Assembly: GCA_965214565.1 (NCBI GenBank)
Contig: OZ243951.1
Location: 2,232,001-2,296,000, forward strand
Direction of reading: 5' to 3'
Origin: VXYK01 sp965214565
GTDB lineage: Bacteria; Actinomycetota; Acidimicrobiia; Acidimicrobiales; Aldehydirespiratoraceae
Length of the DNA: 64,000 nucleotides
Made by a program: the position numbers and the translations under genes. Of this stretch, positions 16,799 through 24,697 are shown piece after piece. The notes under the pieces are model-generated. The model was given only the letters and a program-made list of their open reading frames with translations, did no database searches and had not been told where the DNA came from. The stretch's first letter is position 1; every line of letters begins with the position of its first letter.

Positions 16799-19021
16799 TC
16801 AGTAAAAGACGCCGGCGGTTTCGAGACGGTCGAGTTCGTCGTCGTCGATGTCGAGCACTTCGCGCAGCACCTCGCGGGTGTGATGCCCGAGCGGGGGAGC
16901 GGACTGGGCGGTGCGCAGCGTGGTGCGCGACATCCGGGTGGGATTTACGGGCTGTTGCTCAGGCCCGTGCACCTCGTGGATCAGATCGACCATCAGCCCC
17001 CGCTCGCAGAGGTGCGGGTCTGCAAGATGGTCCAGCGGACCCATCACCGGCATCGCCGACACCCCGGCAGCTTGGAGCAATTCGGCGGTCTGCTCGATGG
17101 GTCGCTGCAAAGTCCACTGGCTCAACCTCTTGTCGATGGCGTCATGGGCGGCGAATCGAGCCTCAACGTTGTTGAGGATCTCGTTGGCGTCCCAACCGGC
17201 GGCCGATTCGAGTGCCCGCCAAGCATCGTCGCTCTGCACCGTGATGGCGACCCAGCTGTCGTCCTCTGAACCGGGATAGACACCTTGTGGGGCCATGTGG
17301 GGGTCGCGGTTGGCGAGGTTCGTGGGGTTCACGCCAGTCTCGATCGCTTCCAGATAGAGCTCACCGAGCAGGTATGCGGCTGCTTCGGTCTGGGCCATCT
17401 CAATGAATGACCCCTCGCCGGTCCGATAGCGGTGGTCGAGCGCACACAAGACACCCACCGCCAACATCTTCGAGGCGATGTGGTCGGGATGATTGAGCGA
17501 AGTACCGCACGGATAGGGACCGTCTGGATGACTCCACAACATATGGATGCCCGCGAAACTTGAGTTCAGCGGGCCGAAAGCCTTCATCTCTCCCATGGGA
17601 CCCCCACGGCCGTAACCCTGCGACGCCACGTAGACCACGTTCGGGTTGACCGCAGCGATGTCCGGATAGTCGAGCCCGAGTTTGGCCATCACCCCGCCGC
17701 GGTTGTTCTCGGCGACGACATCGGCTGTGGCACAGAGTTCCTTCGCCAGGCGCCGACCGTCGGCAGTCGTGAGATCCAGGGCGATACCGCGGCGGCCTCT
17801 GCACTCCATATTGAAGCAGAAGGACCTGTCGAGGTTGTCGACACCGGCCGCGCGGAGCACATCAGGCTTCTTGCGGGACTCGATCTTGATGACATCCGCC
17901 CCGAGCTCCGAGAGCATCCAGCACAGTTCGGGAACCACCGCGGCAATCCCGAACTCGATGACGCGCAGCCCTTCGAGCAGCAAGCCGTCGTCGAGCCGTT
18001 GGGGTCTGGCGGCTCGAGCAGTGCTGGGATTGTGCGCTGCCGCAGGTGGAGGTTGGAACCTCCAGAGGCGGCTGGCCGCACCATCGACGAAGAAACCGCG
18101 CTCGACGGTCTGTGGGTGGTTCACAAACTCCAGCGGATGCTGAATCGAACCCAGCGGCAGGCCGAGCCGCTGCGACTCGGCAAACAGTTCGTCTCTGTTG
18201 TGGTCGGCGAAGGCGCGTTCCGCGACCTCACGTATCGGGCCCGGGTTCATCGCGCGGTGGATACGGCTGTTCCACTCGTCTCCGGAGACTTCTTCGGGCC
18301 GGCCACAGAGTTCATAGAACGCCTGCCAGTCCGCCTCGCTGCCGAACACCATGCGTACATGACCGTCGCGGCATGGCACTACCAGATAGAGCCCTTCAGC
18401 ATTGCGCTTCCCCTCGACTGGCAGGGCGGGGTTGACCGACAGGTAGCTGGGGATGGCAACTCCCCACGGATTGGTCCCGCCCAGTCCTGCTTCCTGCGAG
18501 CTCGTTTCGATCTGCTGTCCCAGACCGGTGCGGCGTCGGTCCATCAAGGCTGCGACCGCTGCCATAGCACCATGCACTGAAGCGCAATCGTGGGCCAGAT
18601 ATCCGGGGAGGGCGGTTGGGAGCATCGAGGGGTGGCCTGTGGCGTGGAGCGCACCGCTGGCAGCTTGGGCGGGTAGGGATTCGAGATGCCAGTGCGAGCG
18701 TGGACCGCTTAGACCGAGGTCGGTGAGGCTGACGATCACAAGCTGCGGATACTGGGCTTCGAGTGCTGGACGGTCCAGTTCGGAGCGTGGCCCGCCGTTC
18801 TCTATGAACACGTCGACGAGCGGCAACCAATCCGAGACACCCTGACCAGCTTCCGCGGAGGTTTTTCCGTGGTTGCGGAAGCGGTCGGTGGCGGAGTCGT
18901 CGTCGTTGTCGCTCAGGCGGATCACGTCGGCGCCGAGATCAGCGAGGATCCGTCCGCACAGTGCTCCCCGCCGGTCGGTGGCATCGAGCACCTTGAACTC
19001 GGCGAGAGGTTGATCGATCAC
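16799..19021 (-). CDS. CaiB/BaiF-family CoA-transferase, tandem two-domain fusion
   Basis: About 740 residues built from two family III CoA-transferase domains in one chain. Domain 1 begins QPLAEFKVLDATDRRGALCGRILADLGADVIRL and includes RTGLGQQIETSSQEA; domain 2 begins LLEGLRVIEFGIAAVVPELCWMLSELGADVIKIE and includes RTGEGSFIEMAQTEA. Members move CoA between acyl groups or racemise acyl-CoAs. At the position of the formyl-CoA transferase catalytic Asp (in SMQDA) both halves appear to have Glu, so the acceptor chemistry may differ. I chose GTG 19021 because family proteins start near here; ATG 19090 also works and overlaps the divergent neighbour's ATG. Substrate unknown. Confidence 0.83.
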   Translation of the reverse strand: MIDQPLAEFKVLDATDRRGALCGRILADLGADVIRLSDNDDDSATDRFRNHGKTSAEAGQGVSDWLPLVDVFIENGGPRSELDRPALEAQYPQLVIVSLTDLGLSGPRSHWHLESLPAQAASGALHATGHPSMLPTALPGYLAHDCASVHGAMAAVAALMDRRRTGLGQQIETSSQEAGLGGTNPWGVAIPSYLSVNPALPVEGKRNAEGLYLVVPCRDGHVRMVFGSEADWQAFYELCGRPEEVSGDEWNSRIHRAMNPGPIREVAERAFADHNRDELFAESQRLGLPLGSIQHPLEFVNHPQTVERGFFVDGAASRLWRFQPPPAAAHNPSTARAARPQRLDDGLLLEGLRVIEFGIAAVVPELCWMLSELGADVIKIESRKKPDVLRAAGVDNLDRSFCFNMECRGRRGIALDLTTADGRRLAKELCATADVVAENNRGGVMAKLGLDYPDIAAVNPNVVYVASQGYGRGGPMGEMKAFGPLNSSFAGIHMLWSHPDGPYPCGTSLNHPDHIASKMLAVGVLCALDHRYRTGEGSFIEMAQTEAAAYLLGELYLEAIETGVNPTNLANRDPHMAPQGVYPGSEDDSWVAITVQSDDAWRALESAAGWDANEILNNVEARFAAHDAIDKRLSQWTLQRPIEQTAELLQAAGVSAMPVMGPLDHLADPHLCERGLMVDLIHEVHGPEQQPVNPTRMSRTTLRTAQSAPPLGHHTREVLREVLDIDDDELDRLETAGVFY

Positions 19022-19088
19022 CGTTGGAGTCTCGCGTAGAGAGCTCGGGGGCACAACGTCTCGGCGATTCTCGCTACGCTTGGCGGCC

Positions 19089-19610
19089 ATGTCTGCGCCG
19101 AGGCATTTTCCGAGCAGGGTCGATGGACCCAAAGCCTATGTGTCTGCGCCTCGTCGTGAGGGCAGCTGGTTGGCGAATCGGCCGGGCGAGGTGGTCGGCG
19201 GGCCCCAGCCGTCCGGTCCGGCGGTCGGCAACCAGGGTCCTGATCAGGGCTACGTCCACAAGCTAGCGAGGCGTTTCGAGGGTGAACTTGTGCTGCGTGA
19301 GGGAGAACACGCAGCCGATGTCTTGGAGGGTGCCTGTGCGGTCGGGTTGCGCCGAGCGTCGTTGTACGGGCGGGCACCCGTTGCCGACGACCTCCGGGTG
19401 GCGCTGACCGTGTTCGGTTATCTCAGCGAGGCTGCCGATGAGCTTGTGGCGTTCCGCAGGCCGCTGTTCGAAGAGTTGCATCATCTTGCGTTTCACTACT
19501 CCACGGTTCGCGAGATCGCCGATCTGGTTCCCGAGGGGTCGTTGCGTATAAGTCCGACAGCGTTGGCCGCGGCGTGCGCGGACGACTGGAGAGTTCCACT
19601 CGGGTTCTAG
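19089..19610 (+). CDS. Uncharacterised protein (173 aa)
   Basis: I do not recognise this protein. It starts MSAPRHFPSRVDGPKAYVSAPRREGSW, a basic, Pro-rich and probably disordered N-terminus (1-50), followed by a helical region with RRASLYGRAPVADDLRVALTVFGYL and FEELHHLAFHYSTVREIADLVPEG. No signal peptide or membrane segment. The ATG at 19089 follows TACGCT (19075-19080) by 8 nt, as on leaderless mRNAs. It is divergent from the CoA-transferase and ends 56 bp before gltX, so it may be transcribed with it. Codon use and frame quality look genuine. Confidence 0.65.
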   Translation: MSAPRHFPSRVDGPKAYVSAPRREGSWLANRPGEVVGGPQPSGPAVGNQGPDQGYVHKLARRFEGELVLREGEHAADVLEGACAVGLRRASLYGRAPVADDLRVALTVFGYLSEAADELVAFRRPLFEELHHLAFHYSTVREIADLVPEGSLRISPTALAAACADDWRVPLGF

Positions 19611-19666
19611 AAGCCGAGCGGACGCTTCCGTCGCAGGCGGACGGGCGACGATTAGCCTCTAGGTCC

Positions 19667-21067
19667 ATGCAGGCTCCCCGGGTTCGATTCGCGCCGGCAC
19701 CGACCGGCTACCTCCATGTGGGTAGTGCCCGTTCCGCCCTGTTCAACTGGCTTTTCGCCCGTCGTCACGGTGGACAGTTCGTGTTGCGGGTCGAAGACAC
19801 CGATGAGTCGAAGAAGTCCCAGGAGTTTGTCGAAGCGATCGTTGAACCGCTGCGCTGGCTCGGACTTGATTGGGACGAGGGCCCGTACTTCCAGTCGCAA
19901 CGCAAGCATCTATACGAGGCTGCGATTCAGAGGCTTGTCGAGGACGGAAGGGCGTACTACTGCGATCTCAGCGCCGCCGATTCGCATCGTCTGTCCGTGG
20001 AGGCGGGTTTGCGGGAGGGCTATCACGGCTGGTCACGGGATCGCAACGTGGCGGACGGTGACGGGGTAGTGGCCCGGTTCCGAGTGCCGGATGAGGGTTC
20101 GACGGTCATTGAAGACCTGATACGCGGCCGGGTTGAGGTCGCCCATGACACGATCGACGATTTCGTGATCCGGCGGGGCGACGGCTCGCCGGTGTTCTTC
20201 CTCGCCAACGCAGTCGACGATCACGACATGGGCATCTCCCATGTCATCCGGGGTGAGGACCTCCTCAACACCACGCCCAAGGTCAAGCTGTTATGGGAGG
20301 CGCTCGGATATGGGCCGACGCCCTGTTATGCCCATCTTCCGCTGCTCGTCAACGAGCAGCGCAAGAAGCTCTCGAAGCGTCGCGACAGCGTCGCGCTCTC
20401 AGAGTTTGTGGCTGACGGTTATCTCCCCGAGGCGTTGCTCAACGCATTGGCGCTGTTGGGCTGGGGTCCGCCCGACGACGTTGAGATCCGGCCGATGGCG
20501 GAGATCGTTTCTCTGTTCTCCTTGGAAGCTGTGAACAAGGGGTCGGCCTATTTCGACGTGGCCAAGCTCAAACACGTCAACAACGCATACATCAAGGCGC
20601 TGACGCCTGCGGAGTTTGTGGAAGTCGCCGAGCCGTGGTTGCCCGATCACTATGACCTTGGAGTGGTCGAGGCACTCGCGGCGGAGGTCCAGCAGCGCAT
20701 CTCGACGCTGTCGGAGGCGGCGGCCTGGCTCGACTGGATCTTCGTCGACGAGATCAGCGAATACGACGAGAAGGCCTGGGCCAAGGCGATGGTCAAGGGC
20801 CGAGCAGCGGGGCGGGTCCTCGCCGAACTCGCGGGCGTGCTCGAGACTGATTCGTTCGACGATCCTACAACCTTGGAGAGCTCTACGTTAGAGGTCGGTA
20901 ACCGGCTCAGTGAGGAACTCGGTGCGCGGGTGATGTCGCAGGCCCCCTTGCGTATCGCTGTCACCGGCCGAGGCGCCGGGATCCCGTTGTGGGAGGCGAT
21001 GACGCACCTAGGCAAGGAGAGGACGCTGTCCCGTATCACCGCGGCCCGGAGCCGCCTAGCGGGTTGA
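19667..21067 (+). CDS. gltX: Glutamyl-tRNA synthetase
   Basis: Class I aminoacyl-tRNA synthetase of 466 residues that charges tRNA-Glu and, in bacteria without GlnRS, also tRNA-Gln. The HIGH-type motif is APTGYLHVGSARSALFNWLF and the KMSKS-type loop KKLSKRRDSVAL. The ATG at 19667 opens the conserved protein (QAPRVRFAPAPTG) and follows TAGCCT (19653-19658) by 8 nt; earlier in-frame codons lie in the neighbour's end. tRNA-Gln and tRNA-Glu genes lie 0.7-0.9 kb downstream. Confidence 0.96.
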   Translation: MQAPRVRFAPAPTGYLHVGSARSALFNWLFARRHGGQFVLRVEDTDESKKSQEFVEAIVEPLRWLGLDWDEGPYFQSQRKHLYEAAIQRLVEDGRAYYCDLSAADSHRLSVEAGLREGYHGWSRDRNVADGDGVVARFRVPDEGSTVIEDLIRGRVEVAHDTIDDFVIRRGDGSPVFFLANAVDDHDMGISHVIRGEDLLNTTPKVKLLWEALGYGPTPCYAHLPLLVNEQRKKLSKRRDSVALSEFVADGYLPEALLNALALLGWGPPDDVEIRPMAEIVSLFSLEAVNKGSAYFDVAKLKHVNNAYIKALTPAEFVEVAEPWLPDHYDLGVVEALAAEVQQRISTLSEAAAWLDWIFVDEISEYDEKAWAKAMVKGRAAGRVLAELAGVLETDSFDDPTTLESSTLEVGNRLSEELGARVMSQAPLRIAVTGRGAGIPLWEAMTHLGKERTLSRITAARSRLAG

Positions 21068-21700
21068 GTGGTGCGAAGCGGTCGGTTCGGTTGGCTGTCC
21101 GGACGGCGCATCATCTGGGTGCTCGCGATCGTAGGGACCTTGGTTGTCTGCTACGTGGGGATCAATTTCATCTCGGTGCGAATGAACCTCGACGTCGACG
21201 ATCGGGGTCCAGCCGACGCCATCGTCGTGCTCGGTGCGGCGCAGTACGACGGCAGGCCCTCCCCGGTGTTGGCGAGACGACTGGATCATGCGCTGGAGCT
21301 CTGGCATGAGGGTGCGGCTCCGCTCATCGTCACCACAGGGTCCAAGCAGCAGGGCGATCGGTTCACTGAGGGGTACACCGGATTCGAGTATCTCCTGGAG
21401 GCGGGTGTGCCCGAGGCTGCGCTGCTGCTGGTGACTGACGGTGCCTCCTCCTGGGAGCAGATTGCAGCCACGGCCCGGGTTCTGCGTGACCGCGGTCTTT
21501 CGTCGGTGGTTGTGGTGTCTGATCCGTACCACTCGCTGCGGGTGGCTCAGATCTCTGATGAGGTCGGACTGACCGCATACATCTCACCAACAGACGGCGG
21601 AGCATCGCTGAGGCAGTTGGCGCGTGAGACCGCGGCGGTGTCGCTTGGGCGGATCCTCGGTTATCGACGTGTCGACAACTGGTTCGGCAACGCTGCTTGA
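21068..21700 (+). CDS. YdcF/SanA-like membrane protein (DUF218 domain)
   Basis: A 210-residue protein with one N-terminal membrane helix (about 14-35, RIIWVLAIVGTLVVCYVGINFI) and a DUF218 domain: ADAIVVLGAAQYDGRPSPVLARRLDHAL, then LIVTTGSKQQGD and VVVVSDPYHSLR. SanA/YdcF proteins are linked to envelope integrity in other bacteria, with undefined chemistry. The GTG start directly abuts the gltX stop, so the two are very likely cotranscribed. Confidence 0.82.
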   Translation: MVRSGRFGWLSGRRIIWVLAIVGTLVVCYVGINFISVRMNLDVDDRGPADAIVVLGAAQYDGRPSPVLARRLDHALELWHEGAAPLIVTTGSKQQGDRFTEGYTGFEYLLEAGVPEAALLLVTDGASSWEQIAATARVLRDRGLSSVVVVSDPYHSLRVAQISDEVGLTAYISPTDGGASLRQLARETAAVSLGRILGYRRVDNWFGNAA

Positions 21701-21783
21701 GTCGGGTGGGGTCCAACCACACGCGGGCCTGTTCGAAATTTCGTGTGAGACGGTGGCGGAAACCGGTACGATGCGGTCGCCCT

Positions 21784-21855
21784 TCGGGGATGGTGTAATT
21801 GGCAACACATCTGGTTCTGGTCCAGACATTGGGGGTTCAAGTCCTCCTCCCCGAG
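21784..21855 (+). tRNA. tRNA-Gln (anticodon CTG)
   Basis: A complete cloverleaf can be folded: acceptor TCGGGGA/TCCCCGA, D stem GTGT/ACAC, anticodon stem TCTGG/CCAGA with loop TTCTGGT (anticodon CTG), T arm GGGGG-TTCAAGT-CCTCC. The discriminator is G and CCA is not encoded, unlike the next tRNA. Confidence 0.93.
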
Positions 21856-21934
21856 CTTTTGGTTTCTGTCGCGCTGAGGACCTCGGCGCACGGTTACACT
21901 CGTGCGGTCGCAGATCGCCTCAGCGATTGAACCT

Positions 21935-22010
21935 GCCCCGTTCGTCTAGCGGCCTAGGACGCCACCCTCTCAAGGTGGTAGCACGGGTTCAAATCCCGTA
22001 CGGGGTACCA
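21935..22010 (+). tRNA. tRNA-Glu (anticodon CTC), CCA encoded
   Basis: Acceptor GCCCCGT with ACGGGGT (first pair G-U), anticodon stem CCACC/GGTGG with loop CTCTCAA (anticodon CTC), T arm ACGGG-TTCAAAT-CCCGT, discriminator A, then encoded CCA at 22008-22010. It sits 79 bp after tRNA-Gln and downstream of the synthetase gene that charges it. Confidence 0.95.
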
Positions 22011-22125
22011 CTTGCAGCCCAAGTAATGGCCGCAGAACTCTAGACCCATCCCACCAGTCCGTGACCCGAACAGCTCAACTGCGCCCACCGTTCCACGCGC
22101 TCCTGCCGACCCGAGGCGATTCACC

Positions 22126-22422
22126 ATGACTGCAAGGAAGACCGCGACTGGCCGCATCCTCACCGAGGCCGACCTCGACGCCATCGCCGAAGAGGTTGAG
22201 ACCAGCGACTACGACATCGCGGCGCTGCGCAAGCGCCGCAGAGGCCGGCCCGCCATGGGTTCGGGTCCGGCTGAAGTGGTGCCCGTGCGCATCGACCCGG
22301 AACTGCGAGCCGCGGTCTCTGCTCGGGCTGAGACCGACGGTACGACGACGAGTGAGATCATCCGCGAGGCACTGCGCAGATTCCTAGATGTCGACAAGGC
22401 TGAGCAGGCACAACACGCGTGA
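22126..22422 (+). CDS. Ribbon-helix-helix (CopG/Arc-type) DNA-binding protein, possible orphan antitoxin
   Basis: A 98-residue protein with a basic middle (LRKRRRGRPAMGSG) and a C-terminal RHH fold: EVVPVRIDPELRAAVSARAETDGTTTSEIIREALRRFL. Such proteins are antitoxins or small repressors; the layout (acidic head, RRRGRP, RHH) is common in actinobacterial antitoxins. No toxin gene is evident: upstream is tRNA-Glu, and downstream only a 21-codon frame (22419-22484) overlaps its stop. Location just behind a tRNA suggests acquired DNA. Confidence 0.75.
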   Translation: MTARKTATGRILTEADLDAIAEEVETSDYDIAALRKRRRGRPAMGSGPAEVVPVRIDPELRAAVSARAETDGTTTSEIIREALRRFLDVDKAEQAQHA

Positions 22423-22514
22423 ACGGACTCGACGAATCCGGCTTCGAAGCTGCCGTGCTGGATCCTTGGCCCGGCTGCTTCTGAGCAAGATCTCGGCGCC
22501 ATTCAAAGAATGCG

Positions 22515-23339
22515 TCACGGCAGTTTGGGGTTGGCTTTGCGGTATTCCTCGACGGCGATGAATGGGTCCTCGGCGTTGCGCCAGTGACCCAGTGCGGGGC
22601 CCGCTAGTTGGTAGCCGATGAAAGCGATTAGTTCGTCGTCCCAGTCGGCCACCGCCTCGGGCGGGAACTCGAGCAGAAGGCGCTCGGTCTGGTTGAGCCA
22701 GCCCACGCTGTGTTGGGCGTTGACGGCGAGCCGGACGTCGTTGCCGGTGTGCGCTCCGCCGCCGTGGAACAGCATCCCGGTGTAGAGCAGCACCGAGCCC
22801 TTGGGCATCACCGCGGGGAGGTCCTCGCCCGGTTCAGGTCGGCGATCGGAGTCCCAGCGGTTGCTGCCTGGAACAAGACGGGTCGCGCCGTTGTCCTCAG
22901 TGAAGTCCGTGACGGCCCACAAGGCGTTCAGGTCCACCTCGAACGGGAAAGGCGGTGCGCCGTACTTCCAGGTGTCGCGGTGGAGGGGCTGGCTGGGCTC
23001 GCCCGGGTACAGCTCGAAGAAGTGGGCGAACGACAGGTTCCAGGTCGGAGCGTGGTCAAAGATGTGGTCGCCTGCGGTCAGGATGACCGGATGGCGCGCC
23101 AGATGCGTCCGGAATGTCGCTGAGCGGCCCACGACCATGCCGGTTCGCCGGGTTCCTTCCCCGGCGAAATCGTTGGAGCCCCGCGGAGTGTGCTGCGCGA
23201 ACGGTGCCATCTCCTCCGCCAGGGAGTCCATCACCGCGACGTCCACCACCTGCTCGACGACACAACAGCCCTGCTCGATCAACGCAGTCCGGAGATCGTC
23301 TCGGTTGTGGTCGGCCGCGAGCCGCGGAATGTGCGTCAT
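22515..23339 (-). CDS. Phytanoyl-CoA dioxygenase (PhyH) family protein
   Basis: A 274-residue Fe(II)/2-oxoglutarate dioxygenase homologue. The iron-binding HxD is in QPLHRDTWKYG (about residue 120), the distal His in GMLFHGGGAHTG (about residue 193), followed by the Arg in DVRLAVNAQ that would hold 2-oxoglutarate. It is only distantly like the PhyH gene at 1.6 kb, so the two probably have different substrates. The ATG has AAAGGGAGA immediately upstream. It stands alone between the RHH gene and the broken SDR. Confidence 0.86.
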   Translation of the reverse strand: MTHIPRLAADHNRDDLRTALIEQGCCVVEQVVDVAVMDSLAEEMAPFAQHTPRGSNDFAGEGTRRTGMVVGRSATFRTHLARHPVILTAGDHIFDHAPTWNLSFAHFFELYPGEPSQPLHRDTWKYGAPPFPFEVDLNALWAVTDFTEDNGATRLVPGSNRWDSDRRPEPGEDLPAVMPKGSVLLYTGMLFHGGGAHTGNDVRLAVNAQHSVGWLNQTERLLLEFPPEAVADWDDELIAFIGYQLAGPALGHWRNAEDPFIAVEEYRKANPKLP

Positions 23340-23496
23340 AGTCTCCCTTTCTAGCTTCCCTCATGGTCGAGACACTTACGAATGTGCAACGAGTCCGTCT
23401 GCTCGAGAACAGCGCATCCCTACCCTCATTCGTTCAAGAAGCGGCACACGCCCACCGCTATCGCGGGTGAACCTCATCGACCTCGACTAGGGCGGT

Positions 23497-24291
23497 TCAG
23501 GTGATGTGCTGGCCGGCGGTTACCTGGATCTCTTGGCCGGTGATGTTGCGTGACCGGGGCGAAGCCAGGAACAGCACGGCCTGCGCGATGTCGTCAGGGT
23601 CCACATGGCGGCGCAGGGCGGCCTGGCGGGCGAAACGGTCGCTCACTTCTTGTGGTGTCCGGTTCTGGACTTGTGCCATACGCTCGAACATGGCGCTGAG
23701 CGGCTCGCCGGTGGTGAGCCCGGGAGTCACGATGTTGACCCGAACGCCTGCGGGGCCGACTTCTTTGGCCATGGTCTTGGACATCGATTCCATAGCCCCT
23801 TTGGTCGACGTGTAACGCGACAGTCCCTCCATCAACGTGGTTGCGCTGAGAGCGGAGATGTTGACTATCGACCCCCCGCCAGCTCGATGCCATGCTGGGC
23901 TGCGGCGCTGCGGCAGACCTCCATGGTGCCGATGACGTTGATCCGTACGGCCCGCAGGTAGTCGTCCCAGTCGAGGTCGGCGACGGAAACGCTGCCGCCC
24001 CCGTAGGTAGCGATGTTGACGACCACGTCGATCCGGCCGAACTCGCTGACCGTGGCCTCGACCGCGGCGCGGCACTGCGCTGTGTCGGCGATGTCGGTGA
24101 CGACAGCGAATGTCCGGTGCCCGGTTGCCTCGGCAACCTCGGCGGCAAGGCTTTCCAGGGGTTCTCGCCGGCGAGCGGCGAAGGCCAAGTGTGCCCCCTC
24201 GGCCCCCAGGGCCAACGCACAACTGCGGCCGATACCCGGTCCGGCTCCAACAATGAGCGCTACCGCGTTCTTCGAGTGTCAACTCGGACAT
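23497..24291 (-). pseudogene. Short-chain dehydrogenase/reductase with two frameshifts
   Basis: Homology to an SDR runs through two reading frames. The first codons (MSELTLEE) and the C-terminal part (GGGSIVNISALSATTLMEGLSRYTSTKGAMES... to the stop at 23497) share one frame. The middle part, including the NAD(P) loop ALIVGAGPGIG, VVTDIADTAQ and RIDVVVNIATYGGG, lies in another frame between about 24270 and 23872. The second shift is at a C6 run (23872-23877), a plausible homopolymer error; the first (about 24268-24272) is not in a homopolymer. The middle frame has no start codon of its own before the Rossmann loop. All SDR motifs (YxxxK as YTSTK) survive, so this is a recent lesion, a sequencing error, or less likely frameshifting. 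Confidence 0.75.
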
Positions 24292-24301
24292 GACGGCGGT
24301 A

Positions 24302-24670
24302 TCACCAGTCGAGCCCCGTCTGGTGCATGCTCCAATACTCGGCTATCAGGCCTGCGACGATCCGGTACTGAGCGAGCCAGGTGATCTTCAGGTTGCTACC
24401 GACAGCCACGTTGACGCCCTCCAGAGTGATTCGCGAGAAAACGAAGTCGTCAACCGATGCGGTATGGGCGAAATGCAGTCTGGTCGGGCGGATCGTGTCG
24501 ACCGAGGAACTGAGGTGGCGAGCGTAGCGCTGCGGTGTCGTCTGCTCGGTTCCGTCACGGTTATGGCGCACGAACGGGTCAGCCAGCACCTCCCCGAGTC
24601 GGTCCAAGGACTGGTCGATCCAGATGTGATTCCACAAAGTCTCGACCAACACTTCATTGTCGCGGCTCAT
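24302..24670 (-). CDS. SnoaL-like (NTF2-fold) protein
   Basis: A 122-residue protein beginning MSRDNEVLVETLWNHIWIDQSLDRLGEVLADPFVRHNRDGTEQTTPQRYARHL, with the SnoaL-type polyketide-cyclase/NTF2 fold. Such domains form small-molecule pockets and have many roles; the substrate is unknown. ATG 24670 is preferred over an upstream TTG. It lies 10 bp before the SDR gene and 27 bp after the MFS gene on the same strand, so the three probably form one transcript for uptake and change of a small molecule. Confidence 0.7.
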   Translation of the reverse strand: MSRDNEVLVETLWNHIWIDQSLDRLGEVLADPFVRHNRDGTEQTTPQRYARHLSSSVDTIRPTRLHFAHTASVDDFVFSRITLEGVNVAVGSNLKITWLAQYRIVAGLIAEYWSMHQTGLDW

Positions 24671-24697
24671 TGGTCCTCCGATCCGAGCGTAGAGCAA

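Noticed and set aside
16799..17279. Plus-strand frames at the end of the CoA-transferase region
   Set aside because: Antisense to the second CoA-transferase domain, with no recognisable protein features.
22011..22125. Possible small gene between tRNA-Glu and the RHH gene
   Set aside because: No start codon with a ribosome site or -10 hexamer gives a convincing frame in these 115 bp.
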